Source of the DNA: Serpula lacrymans var. lacrymans S7.9
Taxonomy: Eukaryota; Basidiomycota; Agaricomycetes; Boletales; Serpulaceae
Length of the DNA: 64,000 nt
Assembly (NCBI RefSeq): GCF_000218685.1
Contig: NW_006763290.1
Location: 287,540-351,539, forward strand
Direction: 5' to 3'
In this document: in pieces, positions 35,755 to 47,663 of the stretch
Numbering within the stretch: position 1 is the stretch's first letter
Layout: every line of letters begins with the position of its first letter
Position numbers and translations under genes: made by a program
The notes under the pieces: model-generated
The model's input: only the letters and a program-made list of their open reading frames with translations
Told to the model about the DNA's origin: nothing
Databases searched by the model: none

Positions 35755-37929
35755 TGTAACAGCCTAGAGTTTGTATACTCTGGCGCGCAACTAGAACTAA
35801 CTATAAAGGCAGTGAGGGGAGCGGTTACCCTTAGGATAGGACCGAGTTAGTTGTGGGTAAACAACAGGAGGACTCGCTGAGGAGTCTCCTGGATCTATTG
35901 CAGTATATATACTACTACAGGTCTGTTTGTACATGTTGTACTATACAGTTGATAAGGCAGTGGCTGATGATGTCAGAGGGTGCAGCCCGTGTGACCAGCT
36001 CCACTGCATGAGAGACTTGTAGCTAAACTAAGAATAAAGGCAGCACCGCGCTGTCATGCACAAAAGTTGATTGGTAGCATGGACAGGTGTCAATAACAAA
36101 GCAAATATTCAAAGAGACTTGCCTTTGCCCCACACAGGCACAGTGCCACATGAAATAGCAATCCAGTCATGCTCACCTTGGCTTTTCCATTCAGTACTTT
36201 CCGCATTTCAGCATTTCGGCAAATTTTTGCGTCGCCACTGGCTACACATTGCATTGCGCCCTCGTTTTTGTCATTTCCTTCACTTCCCTTCCTTTGCCTA
36301 GCCTCACAATGGGCCCCTTCCTCTCCTTTTTATTCTCACCCGACAGTTGTTTCTGGATCCCCATTCTAATCCACCTTTTCGTCACCTCCACCCTCCTCCT
36401 CCTCATCTTATTTGCACCCCCGCCATTTCTGATGTCACCACTTCCTATCCGCTTCCGTCGCCAATCCGTCGATTACCACATGCCACTGCTGATATCAGCA
36501 AAGCCCCGGCGGCCGGTTCAAATAGGGCAACAGGTCCATCTTTATGACGTCAATCTACCATCATATACTATCAAAACATCGGTCGCTGGTCTTGCCTGGT
36601 TGGAGCGTGGGTGGGTAGTTTTTGAGCTGGAGAAGGTTCATGTCCTTGCATCACCCATGTTCATTGCTGTCCTATTCACTTGGGTACACTTATCTTTTGT
36701 CCATCGTCTTCGCTACAGCTACACCTACCACACGCTGCCTGGGACTCACTTGTTCCAAATTGGGACTACTCCTCTCCCTCCCTCGTTTGACCAGGTGGTC
36801 CAACACAACCAGTCCATTGGTGAGGCCATGGAACTGTCGGATTTGGACTAGGTGGTGGACCGGTGGCTCCAGTTTCTTTTTTTTCAGCAGAACATTTATT
36901 TACAGTGCAATTATTTTTGATTTTTGAATCATTTTTATGGACACATATTTTTTAGAATGCCTGACTGACAATAAAGGAACTGTGTTGATACTGATAGTGT
37001 TTTGCCTTGCCCTTTTTTTACCTGTATCTTCCCATGACATCATGATTTTCCTGCTCTCTTTTTGCTATTGGACTTTACTTTATGGCTGTACAAACCTGTG
37101 ACATTACTCACAGCATTCATTGTTCTATCCCTTTCTTTTCCTTTTTTTGACAATCTTATCCTGTACTACCTACACAGGATTTGTCAGCGTACATTCCTTC
37201 CTTCATGTTCTTTCTCATTTTTTTTGCACAGCTATACCGTGCATAGCCTACTTTTCTTTTACTATATAAACCCCTGTATTTTACCTTGTAAAGAACAAAA
37301 ACTCAATTCCAGACTTCTTCTCTAATTTCAAGTTCACTACTCTGCTGCTTGTGATCCAGTGTGGTCACAACACTTCCCACTGCTACCACTGTCAACTGCT
37401 GTCATCGTCACTTCCCACTTTTGAAGTCATTGTCATCCCTTTCGATTAGAGTCCTTCTGAGCACTACAGTTTGTGCGTCAGGAGCCTGCTATCACTGGGA
37501 ACCTCGTCATATTGTCATTCTCAAACCTACCTTGTGCTACAATTAGCAAGGTAGTGCTCGTCTATACTCGCCACAAAGCCCCTATCTTTCTATATTCCAA
37601 CTATCCCTCCTCCTCAAAACCCACACCCATACATCTCTGGGTTTTACTTTGAAGGATCCTCATACATACCACCCCACAAACAACCAGAGCACCCACTGTT
37701 CTAGGAGGCAAAGCCCATAAACAAGTTCCGTGGAATCTGGGAGGATTGTATGTTAGTTTGTTTTTGTGTGTGGTTTTCTAACAACAGTTCTCATCATCGA
37801 CAGCGCAAGAAAGAGGAGTTTGAACAAAAGGGAAAGTGCCGCATGGCATGGAGTGTGAAACCTACAGTAAAGGTTAAAGCAGACAATGAAAGTAAAAGGA
37901 AAGGTCCGAAAATGTGTTATCGTAATACA
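35755..37929 (+). mobile_element. LTR family A copy split by a family-B insertion
   Basis: Pieces 35755-36051 (TGTAACAGCC start, hairpin, TATA) and 37803-37929 (ends TTATCGTAATACA) join to a ~420-bp LTR of family A. The break is in the GCGC of the AGCGCGAGAA segment seen in intact copies, and GCGC occurs on both sides of the insert. Confidence 0.75.
36052..37802 (+). mobile_element. Family-B LTR-like element, complete (1751 bp)
   Basis: Begins TGTCATGCAC, ends CATCATCGACA (TG..CA) and is flanked by the 4-bp duplication GCGC (36048-36051, 37803-37806). A TATATAAACCCC box lies at about 37262. Structure and flanks suit a long solo LTR. It carries an ORF at 36309-36851 related to that at 30892, here frameshifted after VVFELE. 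Confidence 0.65.
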
Positions 37930-38007
37930 GAAAAACCGACTACAGCACGCTAAGGTATGATTTTGAGTGAGTGAGTATACTGTACTTATGTCCCTACTTC
38001 CAGATAT

Positions 38008-38982
38008 ATGTGTGACCATGTGAAAGGCATCCTGCAACTGAGCATGCCTACTCCTGTACATGAAGTTTTCATGGAGCGCCTCAGTGAACTTCTACAGGGG
38101 AAACTGTCAGGCCTTATCAGATGGTCAGATGGGATGTTCAAGTTGAGTTCTAACACAACCAGGTTCCTCCAACGAGGTCAAATCACCACTGTACCCAACT
38201 TAGCCCTCAAGTTTCAAAGCCTCAACCCTAGCACTGAGTGGCAGGAGTTGTTCATTGTTGAGGTCTCCCACTCCCAGTTACTTGGGGATGTCACCCAGAA
38301 GGTGAAAAAGTACTCTCAGGAGCTCCCCCACCTTGTCAGCATTCTAGTAGTCAAATTCTATGAATCCCACAAATACGCAAAGCCCCAATATAGGTATGCT
38401 GAACCCATCAACATGCAGTATTGGTACAACTTACAAAAGGATAACAATATCAAATATGGCCCTCTGAGGACAGCTGATGGCGTAACATGGGCGGGTAGAT
38501 TGTGGTGGATATGTACCTGTATGAAAAGGACCCAAATGTTGTAGGGAAGGAGGACTATGCACTGGATCTTCCTATGCCCGTAATACTGGTGCATCCCCTC
38601 TTGATCTCAACTTTCTTTGTCTAATATAGCATACATACAAAGGGTAGTACCTAACATAGATGTGGGCCAACTCTATCCCACTCAAGCCCAGAAAGACGAG
38701 TTCAATGATGTTTTTAATTGTGTTATTACCAGGTCAATTTTGGAGATGGAGAATATTATGAGGAGTACGCCCCAGACTGTTGCTAGCCTAGAAGCTAAAA
38801 TTGCAGCTGCTCAGATTGCAGCGCTAGAGGTTGCTACCCAGGATTTGATAGCAAACTGCACTGGTTGTCCTCCTCAGAGTGGTACCCATTCATGCACCCC
38901 CACCACGACTCTACCTACTCCCCATTTGCACCCCCAAGTATTGCCTAAAGAGATATCTCCCATCAATCTCTCAGTCTTCTAA
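38008..38982 (+). pseudogene. Possible PD-(D/E)XK-like protein, frameshifted
   Basis: The first frame (38008-38544) contains TTVPNLALKFQSL, then EWQELFIVEVSHSQ and LVSILVVKFYES, reminiscent of the beta-beta-alpha-beta core of restriction-endonuclease-like folds with E-x-S in the strand, though the Asp is replaced by Asn. A shift near 38490-38510 moves the coding frame (DMYLYEKDPNVVGKEDYALD), which after an intron continues to 38982 with a helical tail. Fold assignment is inference from pattern only. Confidence 0.4.
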
Positions 38983-39479
38983 GTCCAGCTGGATTTTGAT
39001 CATTTTCTTCAGGCTTTTCCTGTAGCTGATCTGGCACATAGACATTTTCAGGATCATTATAATGCCCCCCGAAGCTGTGCTAAGGCAGCTAGGAGAAGGA
39101 GTCTTTTTCACTCCGAAGAAGAAGTGGGTTGGCTTGTTCGACAGAAATTGGGTGTAGGTATCTCTAGCAACAATGTCACAAGGAGGAAGTGAAAAATAGA
39201 CACGGACAACACATCATATGTATTACTTCTCTTGCTCTTGTACTCTGTGCTTGTAAACAATATGGTACTTCAAAATGTACAACTTCTCTTTGTATTAGAA
39301 TGAGCAAATTTTATGTTTTACCACTACGTATTTCCGATTTGGGATATTGCCAGTGCAGATTGAGGTGTTGTGTCTTGACAGCATATTTACAAACAGGTGC
39401 TAGATAATCAAAGGTATCAATTTCATATTAACTGGTGTTATTATTTCATAAACTGACTGGATGTGTATGGTGTAGTTTA

Positions 39480-42399
39480 GGTTCAAGGAGAAAAATGGCA
39501 CATGTACCAATCGCACATGTCCTGCATGTGGAAAACTTTTGAAAACACTACAAGGTGTCATGGCTGACCTATCAATATCAGCAATGTGTGCTTGGTATAG
39601 GCAAGGAAAGGGGAGAGAACTTGAGGCAGACAACCGGGCCCTGAACAAGTAGTATTTGATGAAGTCAACTAGGGTGAAAATGTTTACAACCAAGAAGACT
39701 ATGACTCAGATGGGTCAGAAGACATAATCCTCAACAGCTTACAAGAACCATTTAACAATTTCCTGAATGATCCTGATGCAAGGCAACACCCAGGATAACT
39801 TGAACCCTGACCCAGAGATGCAGGCTAGCAGTTTATGTCACCCCCACTCCCTGCACTTTAATCTGGATGATGATGATGATGATGATGAAAGAGTAGTGGA
39901 ACAAAATGAGAATGCTGGCAAGGCTATAAGGGTGGATCTGGATGCTCATAATAAATGGAGGGAGAGTTTTCACCAGTTCCATCAAGATGACAATGAGATG
40001 GACGTTGATATCTTCCAGATAATAGATGGGCTCTATTTTCCATAGAATTAGACTGAAAATTTGCATATTGGGCATTGCAGAAGGGGGTTGGCCAGAAATC
40101 TCTTGACAGATTACTGGCAATTCCTGAAGTGAGTGACGCCTCCACATTTTGATTTATGTTTTACGTTAACTGACCTCCAACCTTTATGCCAGCTTTCCCA
40201 GAGACTGGGCCTTATAGAGACCCCTTACAAGCCATTGCATCTTTGTTGGGCAATCCAGCACATGCAACAGACATAGTCTATAAACCCTCAAGAATATTCA
40301 CAAACAGCAACAGGGATGATCATATATTTGATGAGATGTGGACTGGGAATGGTGGTATCTGTATAGGTTAATATGTTCACGCCAGTGGTTCCTTTCTAAA
40401 TTTCATACTTATTTCTTTAATTTTAGGCTCTTCTACCTCAGTGAGTATCTGTTGCTCTTGTTACAATAGCAACAGACAAAACTCAGTTGACTCGGTTCTC
40501 AGGAGACAAGTCTGCATATCCAGTGTATCTTACACTAGGCAATATACCCAGCTCTATTAGGCGCAAACCCTCTCAGCACGCTTGTGTACTTATTGGATAT
40601 CTGTCTGTCAATAAATTGGTGAAAAAAGGCTTGACAACAAACATATTCAAAGACTTTTCCATGCCTCAGTACAGATAATTTTGGAGCCACTTATTAAGGC
40701 TGGACGTAAAGGAATGGAGGTTACAGGTGGAGATGGTGCAGTGAGAAAACTTGACCCTATTCTTGCTTGCTATGTTGCCGACTATCCAGAGCAATGTCTG
40801 GTGACTTGCTCTAAGTATGGAACATGTCCCAAGTGTAGGTGTCCAGCTACAGACCTTGAAAATAAAGCAGCTGGGGAACCTGGGATGTCTGACTGGACTC
40901 TCTCTATTATTAATCAAGCCTTATCTTTGAACTCAAGGAGGGAATTTTTTGATCAATGTATAGATAAAAATGTATCTGGAGGTATTTACAGGCCATTTTG
41001 GGAAGGATTTCCCTACTGTAATATTCATCTTTGCATTACCCCTGATGTCTTGCATTAGTTATATCAAGGTTTTGTCAAACATATTGTCTCATGGTGCCAA
41101 GATCTTATGGGTACAGAGAAACTGGATGCAAGAATACGCACTTTACCTCCTGCATATGGATCAAAGCACAGATATTTGGAGGAGAAAGAAAAGATATGGC
41201 CAAGGTACTCTTAGGATGCCTTGTAGGAAAACTCCCCAAGCAGGCATTTATGATATCTATCAGATGCTCTCAGAACATTTCATCAAAACAAAGCAATTTT
41301 TGTCACCCTGCACTCTGAGTATTAGAAATATTTTGAATATATTTTGAATTTTGCTCTCTACTGCACTATGTTGACTTTATTTGCTGGTTTGGGGACACAA
41401 ATAACTACAACACAGAACTGTTTGAACATTTCCACATAGACATGACCAAGGATGCATGGAGAGCATCAAATCATAGGAATGAGTGTCCACAAATGACCAC
41501 CTGGCTGACAAGACAAGAAAAAACTGTGTGGTTTGAATGCTATCAATTGTCTTTATAAAATAGACCAGTTTCACGTCAGCAAGATATTCTCCAGAATCCA
41601 TCTGGCTTAGGTATTAAAATAGCCAAAGTACCTCCTCTTCCACAATAACCCCTTCAATCAATTCAACAAAACCATCAATGTCATGGCTTTATATGTGATA
41701 TCAAGGAGTTTCTGAATTGTTGAATCGTCTAATGCATAGTCAGCCAGGTTATATGTCCAGAGATCAAGTCAATATTGCAAATCTCCTATTTGATTCACTT
41801 GACATATTCACTAGTTTCAAACTCACTTTAATCCACCTTGGAGATAATGCTAGTGCAAGTGTAAAGTACAAGATCATCAAAGCAAGACCTAGATCCAAAG
41901 AAATTGCTCCACAGTTTGATGATGTTGTTGTATTAGACTCATTAGAAGCAGAGTCAACAGGTATTGCTGGTAATATTTTTCTCTAATTTCATAATCAGTT
42001 TCAAGTTGTGAATTAATGTTTCATGACATAGGTACACGTGTTGGAAGAGTTAAAGTAATATCCAAGCTCCCTGCCATTTTTCATGGTGGTTCTGTTTGTA
42101 TACCAAAATATTGGCCCAAAATTTCATTGGCATACATTGAATGGTACACCAAGTTGAAAGATAGTGCAAATCCAGCACATATGATGTATATGGTTACAAA
42201 ACCTGCACTTGGAGCTGATGGTACTCCACCAGCTTCCATAGTATCATTAAGCAGTATACAACAAGGCTGCCATTTGTTGTCTTTGTTTGGAAAAAATCAA
42301 GTGCCTGCTCACTGGGGTGCAGCAAATGCTTTGGATGTTTGTGATAGATTTCTATCAAATAATTGGGCTAGTTTGTGTGCATACCAAACTATTTGGTGA
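39480..42399 (+). pseudogene. Plavaka-type transposase, decayed
   Basis: Diagnostic blocks occur in order: a Cys-rich start (CTNRTCPACGK), FSGDKSAYPVYLTLGNIPSS with RRKPSQHACVLIGYLSV (40500-40620), EVTGGDGAVRKLDPILACYVADYPEQCLV and CPKCRCP (40710-40855), CITPDVLHQLYQGF (about 41035-41070), and NNYNTELFEHFHIDMTKDAWRASNHR (41400-41480). The C-terminal SLAYIEWYTKLKD and LLSLFGKNQVPAHW run to 42399. Intron boundaries survive (for example about 40131-40192), but several frameshifts and stops break the frame. Plavaka are DDE cut-and-paste elements of basidiomycetes. Terminal repeats were not identified. Confidence 0.75.
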
Positions 42400-42582
42400 A
42401 TATTAATTCTATTATTATTAGTATCAGAAAAAGGTTCCCATAGACATAAATGAGCTGGTATAGCTGGTATAGTAACTATAAGGCTTCACATAGAGATTTA
42501 TTGGCTATAATAGGAATTTAATAGCTATCATAGCAGCTATAGAAACATACCCAGCTATATAGCAAAATGGTTTTTCCTGATG

Positions 42583-42921
42583 TTAGTTGTGGGTAAACAA
42601 CAGGATAACTCACCAAGGAGTCTCCTTGATTTATTATTGTATATATACTACTATAGGTTATTTATACCTATGTACTATATAGTTGCTAAGTGTGGTGGCT
42701 GATGATGTCATAGGGCACAGCCCTTGTGACCAGCTCCACCATGTGAGAGAGTTGTAGTCAAAAATAAAAGGCCGCAGTGCAGCGTGAGAAAGTGAAAGTG
42801 AAAGTGTAAGTGGAGTTTGAAGTAAAAGGAAAGTGCCACATGGCACAAGTGTCTGAAAATGATAAAGAAAGTCAAAGAGGAAAAATAAAGTTAAAAGTCC
42901 AAAAATTGTGTATCATAACAT
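42583..42921 (+). mobile_element. LTR family A copy, 5'-truncated
   Basis: Starts inside the family at TTAGTTGTGGGTAAACAAC, keeps the hairpin and TATA segment, and ends GTGTATCATAACA. The first ~80 bp are missing and replaced by an AT-rich stretch with repeated GCTATA/TATAGC motifs (42455-42570). Confidence 0.65.
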
Positions 42922-43229
42922 AAGCTGTACTGTGTATTGAAGAGTTAGCTAATAGCTACAAGAATCTGCCTATACACCAACAATATTCTTCAGATTCCAG
43001 AACTTGCCCAATGCACACACAATGCCTGCCCTCAGTCTCCTCAAGCCACACTTCATTCACTATCTCCACAGAGTTAGCCATGTTAAATCTACCAGCAAAC
43101 ACATATACCCTTCCCAAGTATACAAGAAATCAAGCTATGAGAATTGGTGAGTAAGTCAATTTTGTAGTTCAGCAAAAATTTATGTTCCCCAGGGTATTCT
43201 GAAGTGATTAGCATGATTGGAGCCTGGTT

Positions 43230-43640
43230 AACACACACACCAGTTGAAGCTAATTGTAAAACCCTTATCCCCTATACCGAGTTAACGGAGGGATGAAGGC
43301 TCAAATCAAACAAGTAGCGTTACAAGATAGCGATTGAGAATTAATCAACAACTGAGGAAAGTATGTACATGATGGCCTACTATATATATGTTTCTGAAAG
43401 TCAGCCATGAGGCGCTGACTGATGTTCTTTGTAATGGTTCTAGACTCTTGTCACGTGATGGTCACGTGATCTGATATAACTACGTATTATGTTATCCGCG
43501 CTAAAGCAGCAGCTTAACATATCTTATCTGTCATGTGATCAGATATCAAAGAAAGTGAAAAAAGGGAACTAGCGCTCAGACTAGCGCTTCTGGTTCAAGT
43601 TGTGACACTAATCTAGTGGTGCCCCATGGATATGACAAGC
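43230..43640. other. Possible solo LTR of another family
   Basis: This stretch differs from its AT-rich surroundings. It has a TATATATATG box (about 43381), two CACGTG sites (43453 and 43464), ATCTGATAT/ATCAGATAT inverted blocks and an AGCGCT..AGCGCT pair. Ends and flanking duplication could not be fixed. Confidence 0.25.
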
Positions 43641-43949
43641 CTGCATAATCTGTGGCAGATACAATGGGGGTGTTATGATTAAAAGTTAAGTATGGTCAAG
43701 AGAAAAAGGTGATTTTTTTGGGACAAACTAATATATAACATTTGTTTTGCTGGGATATCTGGCGAGAGATGGGACATGGAGAAATGTAAAGAGTCGGATG
43801 GGTGAAGCACAGAAACCTGTATAGGGGGAGGTGAATTACAAACTGAAATGAGAGTGTATATATTGCATAGGGAGCTTGCTGAACCTGACCAAAAGGATTG
43901 CATTGTAATCAAACACCTTTGCATGGGCAATGGATACTGTGGCAATACC

Positions 43950-44060
43950 CAAAGTTTGTATACTCTGGTGCACACACAAAGGAACAAGAGGACTCGTTGA
44001 GGAGTCTTCATCTATTGCAAGTATATATATACTAATATACATGTGGTATTGTACAGTCAA
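43950..44060 (+). mobile_element. LTR family A fragment
   Basis: About 110 bp: AGTTTGTATACTCTGG start region, then the GAGGACTCGTTGAGGAGTC hairpin and a TATATATATACT box, with the intervening ~60 bp deleted. Confidence 0.5.
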
Positions 44061-44374
44061 TATAAATCAAAGTAAACATTCCATAGTGTTTCATCATATT
44101 GATACTCTGCCGTTTTTATCAACTTTTTGCTTAGTTTTTGCAAATATTTTAGCAACAATAATCATTGATTACCACAACAACAGTGAGAACAAAAACAACA
44201 AAAACTAGCTATGATATCTACATGTTATAACCTGAATGAATAAACCAGCCTCTGGCTTTCATGGCTGTTACAAAGTGAGCAGTGTCAAGTAAAGCAATGT
44301 CTGGATAGTTATGCTCTTGCAGCTTAATATAGATACAATGGATCCAGGATTTTACTGGAAACAAGTGAGTGAGA

Positions 44375-45180
44375 TTAAAACAAATAAAGAAAAATAGACT
44401 TACCACAGCTGAAGCTCTCCTCATTCGGGTTGAAATCAGGAGAGTAGGGAGGGGGGAAGAGAAGCACACATTCAATGCCCTCCACTACTTCACAAAGTGC
44501 ATGTATCTTATAGATAGCACAGTTATTGAGGATGATTATACGGCAATCTTGAGGACAAAGGTTCATTGCTAGCAGCTAAACAAAGTATGAGTTAGTAAGG
44601 CTACCCACATATAGTAGCTGCAAATCCATCAAGAGTAAGAGCAGCTATGGGGCTATACCTCTCTCCCCACGAACAAGGTTGGTTTGTGCAACTGTGCACC
44701 ATGCAGCAGGAGCACATCCATAGCGCCAATAAATTATACACTTGTCCTTGCTTGTTTCATCCACCATGACAAGCTGGCTTGTTGTAAACTGTGTATTGAC
44801 ATCAGCCAGCCAATCCTCTCTCCCATCATCATCTCTTTCTGCCGCCGCTTTATGCGACAGCTTGTAAGTCAAATAGAGCTGTCTTCAATATCCCAACATT
44901 GTGCACCATCACCAGCCACTCCAGAATCTCATCCAAGTACTTTTCCAGTGCCTCCTGATTATATTGTGTGCCTTATCTGTGTTGAGTATACAAGGACATC
45001 CATGAATGAGGCTGATGGGAATAATTACTAATCCATAGGTGTTATGGTTGTCCTTCCATCTATGGAGGCTTTGTTCAGAGATGTCAAAGTTGTCACAGAC
45101 ATCGGCAGGGATAAGATTGTGTTCTAAAAGCCATAAAGCTCATTCTTTCATATTTTTGCTGATGGAGTGATAAACCATCT
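44375..45180 (-). pseudogene. Tc1/IS630-type (DDE_3) transposase, decayed
   Basis: Minus-strand blocks in order: helix-turn-helix-like ADVCDNFDISEQSLHRWKD (about 45085), EALEKYLDEILEWLV (about 44940), SHKAAAERDDDGREDWL with LVMVDETSKD (first catalytic Asp) and VRGERG (44872-44645), then IIILNNCAIYKIHAL with LLFPPPYSPDFNPNEESFS (44566-44400). In the last block the second catalytic Asp is Asn (LNN for LDN), while the final Glu of NxEE is present. Frameshifts separate the blocks, so no active protein can be made. Confidence 0.75.
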
Positions 45181-45632
45181 TTACAAGTTTTGAGACAGTA
45201 TGTGCAGGTCAGTGTGACAAGGGAATCCTATATTACATAAGTAAAATTCCAAATGTCCGTGCAACAAAAAAAAACAAAAAGTTGGCATGGACATCCTTTT
45301 CCAAATACACTGTAAAGAGCTCACTCAATAGTTGCACAACATGTTGTGCTGCTCCGTGCGACTGGTCTTCTTTCGGCAGGAGCACCATCTCTAACAGGGT
45401 GGACCACAGCAAAGTTTGCCAGTTGGCTTGGGGTGTATTCTCAACACTAAAGTTTCAATAAATCTTGGCAAAATTAGGTGCTATCAGCATTGCCTCCGGT
45501 GCAAGGAGCGGAATGTGAAGTACGCATGTTCCCGAGAGGGTTACGCGTGGGAAGGACAAGCCACGTGGCTTTGGTCTCATTGGTTTTCTGTTCTACTACA
45601 TCTCCCCTTTACTGTTCATTCTCTGACAAACG
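45181..45632. promoter_or_regulatory. Upstream region of SHO1
   Basis: The left half is AT-rich like the transposon block. From about 45340 CpG content rises (CGTGCGACTGG, TACGCGTGGG), marking the edge of the gene island. No TATA box is evident. Confidence 0.35.
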
Positions 45633-46890
45633 ATGCCTCCACGAGGAAACGAAGGCTTGGATTTCACGCACATTCTCACCCATTATCTCTTTTTCTTTAC
45701 TTCCATTATCTCAGTGGTATGTCATCCTTTTTTATTATATTTTTCTAGTCAACCACATCCTCCCTATAGCTCGCATGGTTCATTGCTTTCATTTCCCAAG
45801 CAATTGCGACTGCTCAGTGTATGTCCTTTCCATTTTCCCCCCCTCTTTCGCTTTCTTTGACCTTTCCAGCCAGTCAGTGAACGTTCTGTAGGCACGGGCT
45901 GGTTCGCCATATTCCTCCAGTTGTTTCTCATTCTCGGTGTCATGCACACCCTCGCAAGCGACTCGATAGGAATGCATCGCCTCCAGATATCTGTCTTCGG
46001 TGCAATCGCAACCGTTTTTGCTGTCGTCAGCGTAGATAACAGCATCTTCACGGGACACGCTGCTCTCGATGCAATGGCTGCTGGCTGGCTCATTCTAGCT
46101 ATAGTAGACATCCTCTGGGTCCTCTACTTCACATCGGAGGAAGACTCTATTGTTCTTTACGTCTTCAACCTGATGGGCACGGGTGGCCTCACTCCTCCTT
46201 CACGCCGCCGGAGAACTCGACAGGCCTCAATGCACAACATGGGTAACAACGGTTATGCAACAAATTACTCCTCTGGTGGTGGAATTGGCCCTCACGATAT
46301 CCCGTACGATACTCACAGTAAGATTGGTGGTATGGGTGGTGATCCAGGTGTTAGGAGCCAGAACAGCTTTGTCGGAGGCGCTAGCATGGATGGAGGCGCT
46401 CCGCGGAGTATGGGCCCTGTTGGTGGTGCACCGAGCGTGCATAGTATTCCTCCAGGCGGCCCGAGTTCAGTTAGTGGGGTAGATGCTAACTTGAGTCTCG
46501 GATCACCTCTCATGGGATCCGGCGCAGCAGGCGTTGGAGCTGGTGGCGGTGTTACAAGTGGTAGCCCAACGGCTGCAGACACTCAAACAACAGACTCGTA
46601 CTCATATAAAGCGAAAGCTCTCTATGCGTGTAAGGATCATTTGATTATCGCACACGGGCAACGATACTTATATGTGCTTAGACACCGCATCACCCGATGA
46701 TCCCAACGAAATATCCTTCGCCAAAGGTGAAATACTTGACATCGTCGACAAGCAAGGAAAGTGGTGGCAAGCAAGGAAAATTGATGGTACGGTAGGAAGT
46801 ATGTACCTTCACATATTGTGATGATGCGAAAGTTAATTCCTCGCTTCGTCGCTTGTAGTTGCACCATCCAATTATCTGCAAATCATCTAA
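45633..46890 (+). CDS. sho1: SHO1-like osmosensor: four TM helices and SH3 domain
   Basis: Five exons (45633-45716, 45770-45818, 45892-46629, 46682-46798, 46859-46890) join in phase, giving about 339 residues. The N-terminus has four hydrophobic helices with family signatures ([51 protein letters not shown], and [16 protein letters not shown]). A ~140-residue Gly/Ser/Pro linker precedes a C-terminal SH3 domain: KALYAY, then [23 protein letters not shown] and [11 protein letters not shown] at the end. Sho1 sits in the plasma membrane and feeds the HOG MAP-kinase pathway through its SH3 domain. No lesion was seen. Coding sequence is CpG-rich, unlike all neighbours for over 10 kb on either side. 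Confidence 0.9.
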
Positions 46891-47663
46891 TGGAAGTCCA
46901 TTTCCGTATCTGTGTCTCCTTCTGCTTTTATACCAATGCTCTCGTGAACATTCATGTCTTATGTCCGTTCCACATTTACGAACATAACAGTTCATCTTTC
47001 ATGACAGTATTCAGTTGTCCAGACTTTCACTTCCTTTTTATTTTCTCGCTGATTGGTGTTTTCTTATATTATCCATTTTCTTTCCATTTTCCAATGATAT
47101 ATACTTCTGCCTTTTGCTACATTATCTCGGTTCCATGCGATACCATCATTCAGGGTTTTAAAAACGCGACGACGTTACTAATATCTCGTAGTTGGTTTAC
47201 GTACTCAGCAACACTCTGTCTCTATTACTAGGCCGTCGCAAAGCGCCGTCTCAAACCTTGCTTGATCTCAGCGGACTATGAATCAGAATCATGTTTATTA
47301 TGCTACTGTTTTATTCAAATTTTGCTAGTGTTACATGAATGGAACGTGGTTCACTACGAGTGGATGTAGTGACTACTACTACTTCTTCAAGCGCAGTGAA
47401 GTCCATCCTTCGTTCTCATTTGACTGCTGTCATGAATGCAGTGCCCTTTAGCTGGGTGGACACTGCTTGTTATTTCACATCCTCCTTTCTGCCACAAAGC
47501 CAGTACAAGAAAACAAAGCATGCTTTATCGCTTATCTGGGACATATCACCCCCATGTCCCAACTAAATATGAGAGCACAAATTCCCCTTCATCATTAGTA
47601 CCATTTGATTCAAGGGTAATTTGCAAGACAGCTATCTAATCAGCCCTCGTGATACAATGCCAT
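46891..47663. other. Gap after SHO1
   Basis: SHO1 3' region followed by a return to low CpG at about 47.3 kb. A short frame at 47339-47566 is not recognised. Confidence 0.35.

Noticed and set aside
30595..37177. The two family-B copies as paired LTRs of one element with a 4.3-kb interior
   Set aside because: The second copy sits inside an LTR of family A with its own GCGC duplication, so the copies inserted independently; the first is truncated and lacks a matching flank.
46227..46582. Minus-strand ORFs of 71 and 89 codons inside SHO1
   Set aside because: Low-complexity Pro/Thr/Ala translations of the Gly/Ser-rich linker on the opposite strand.
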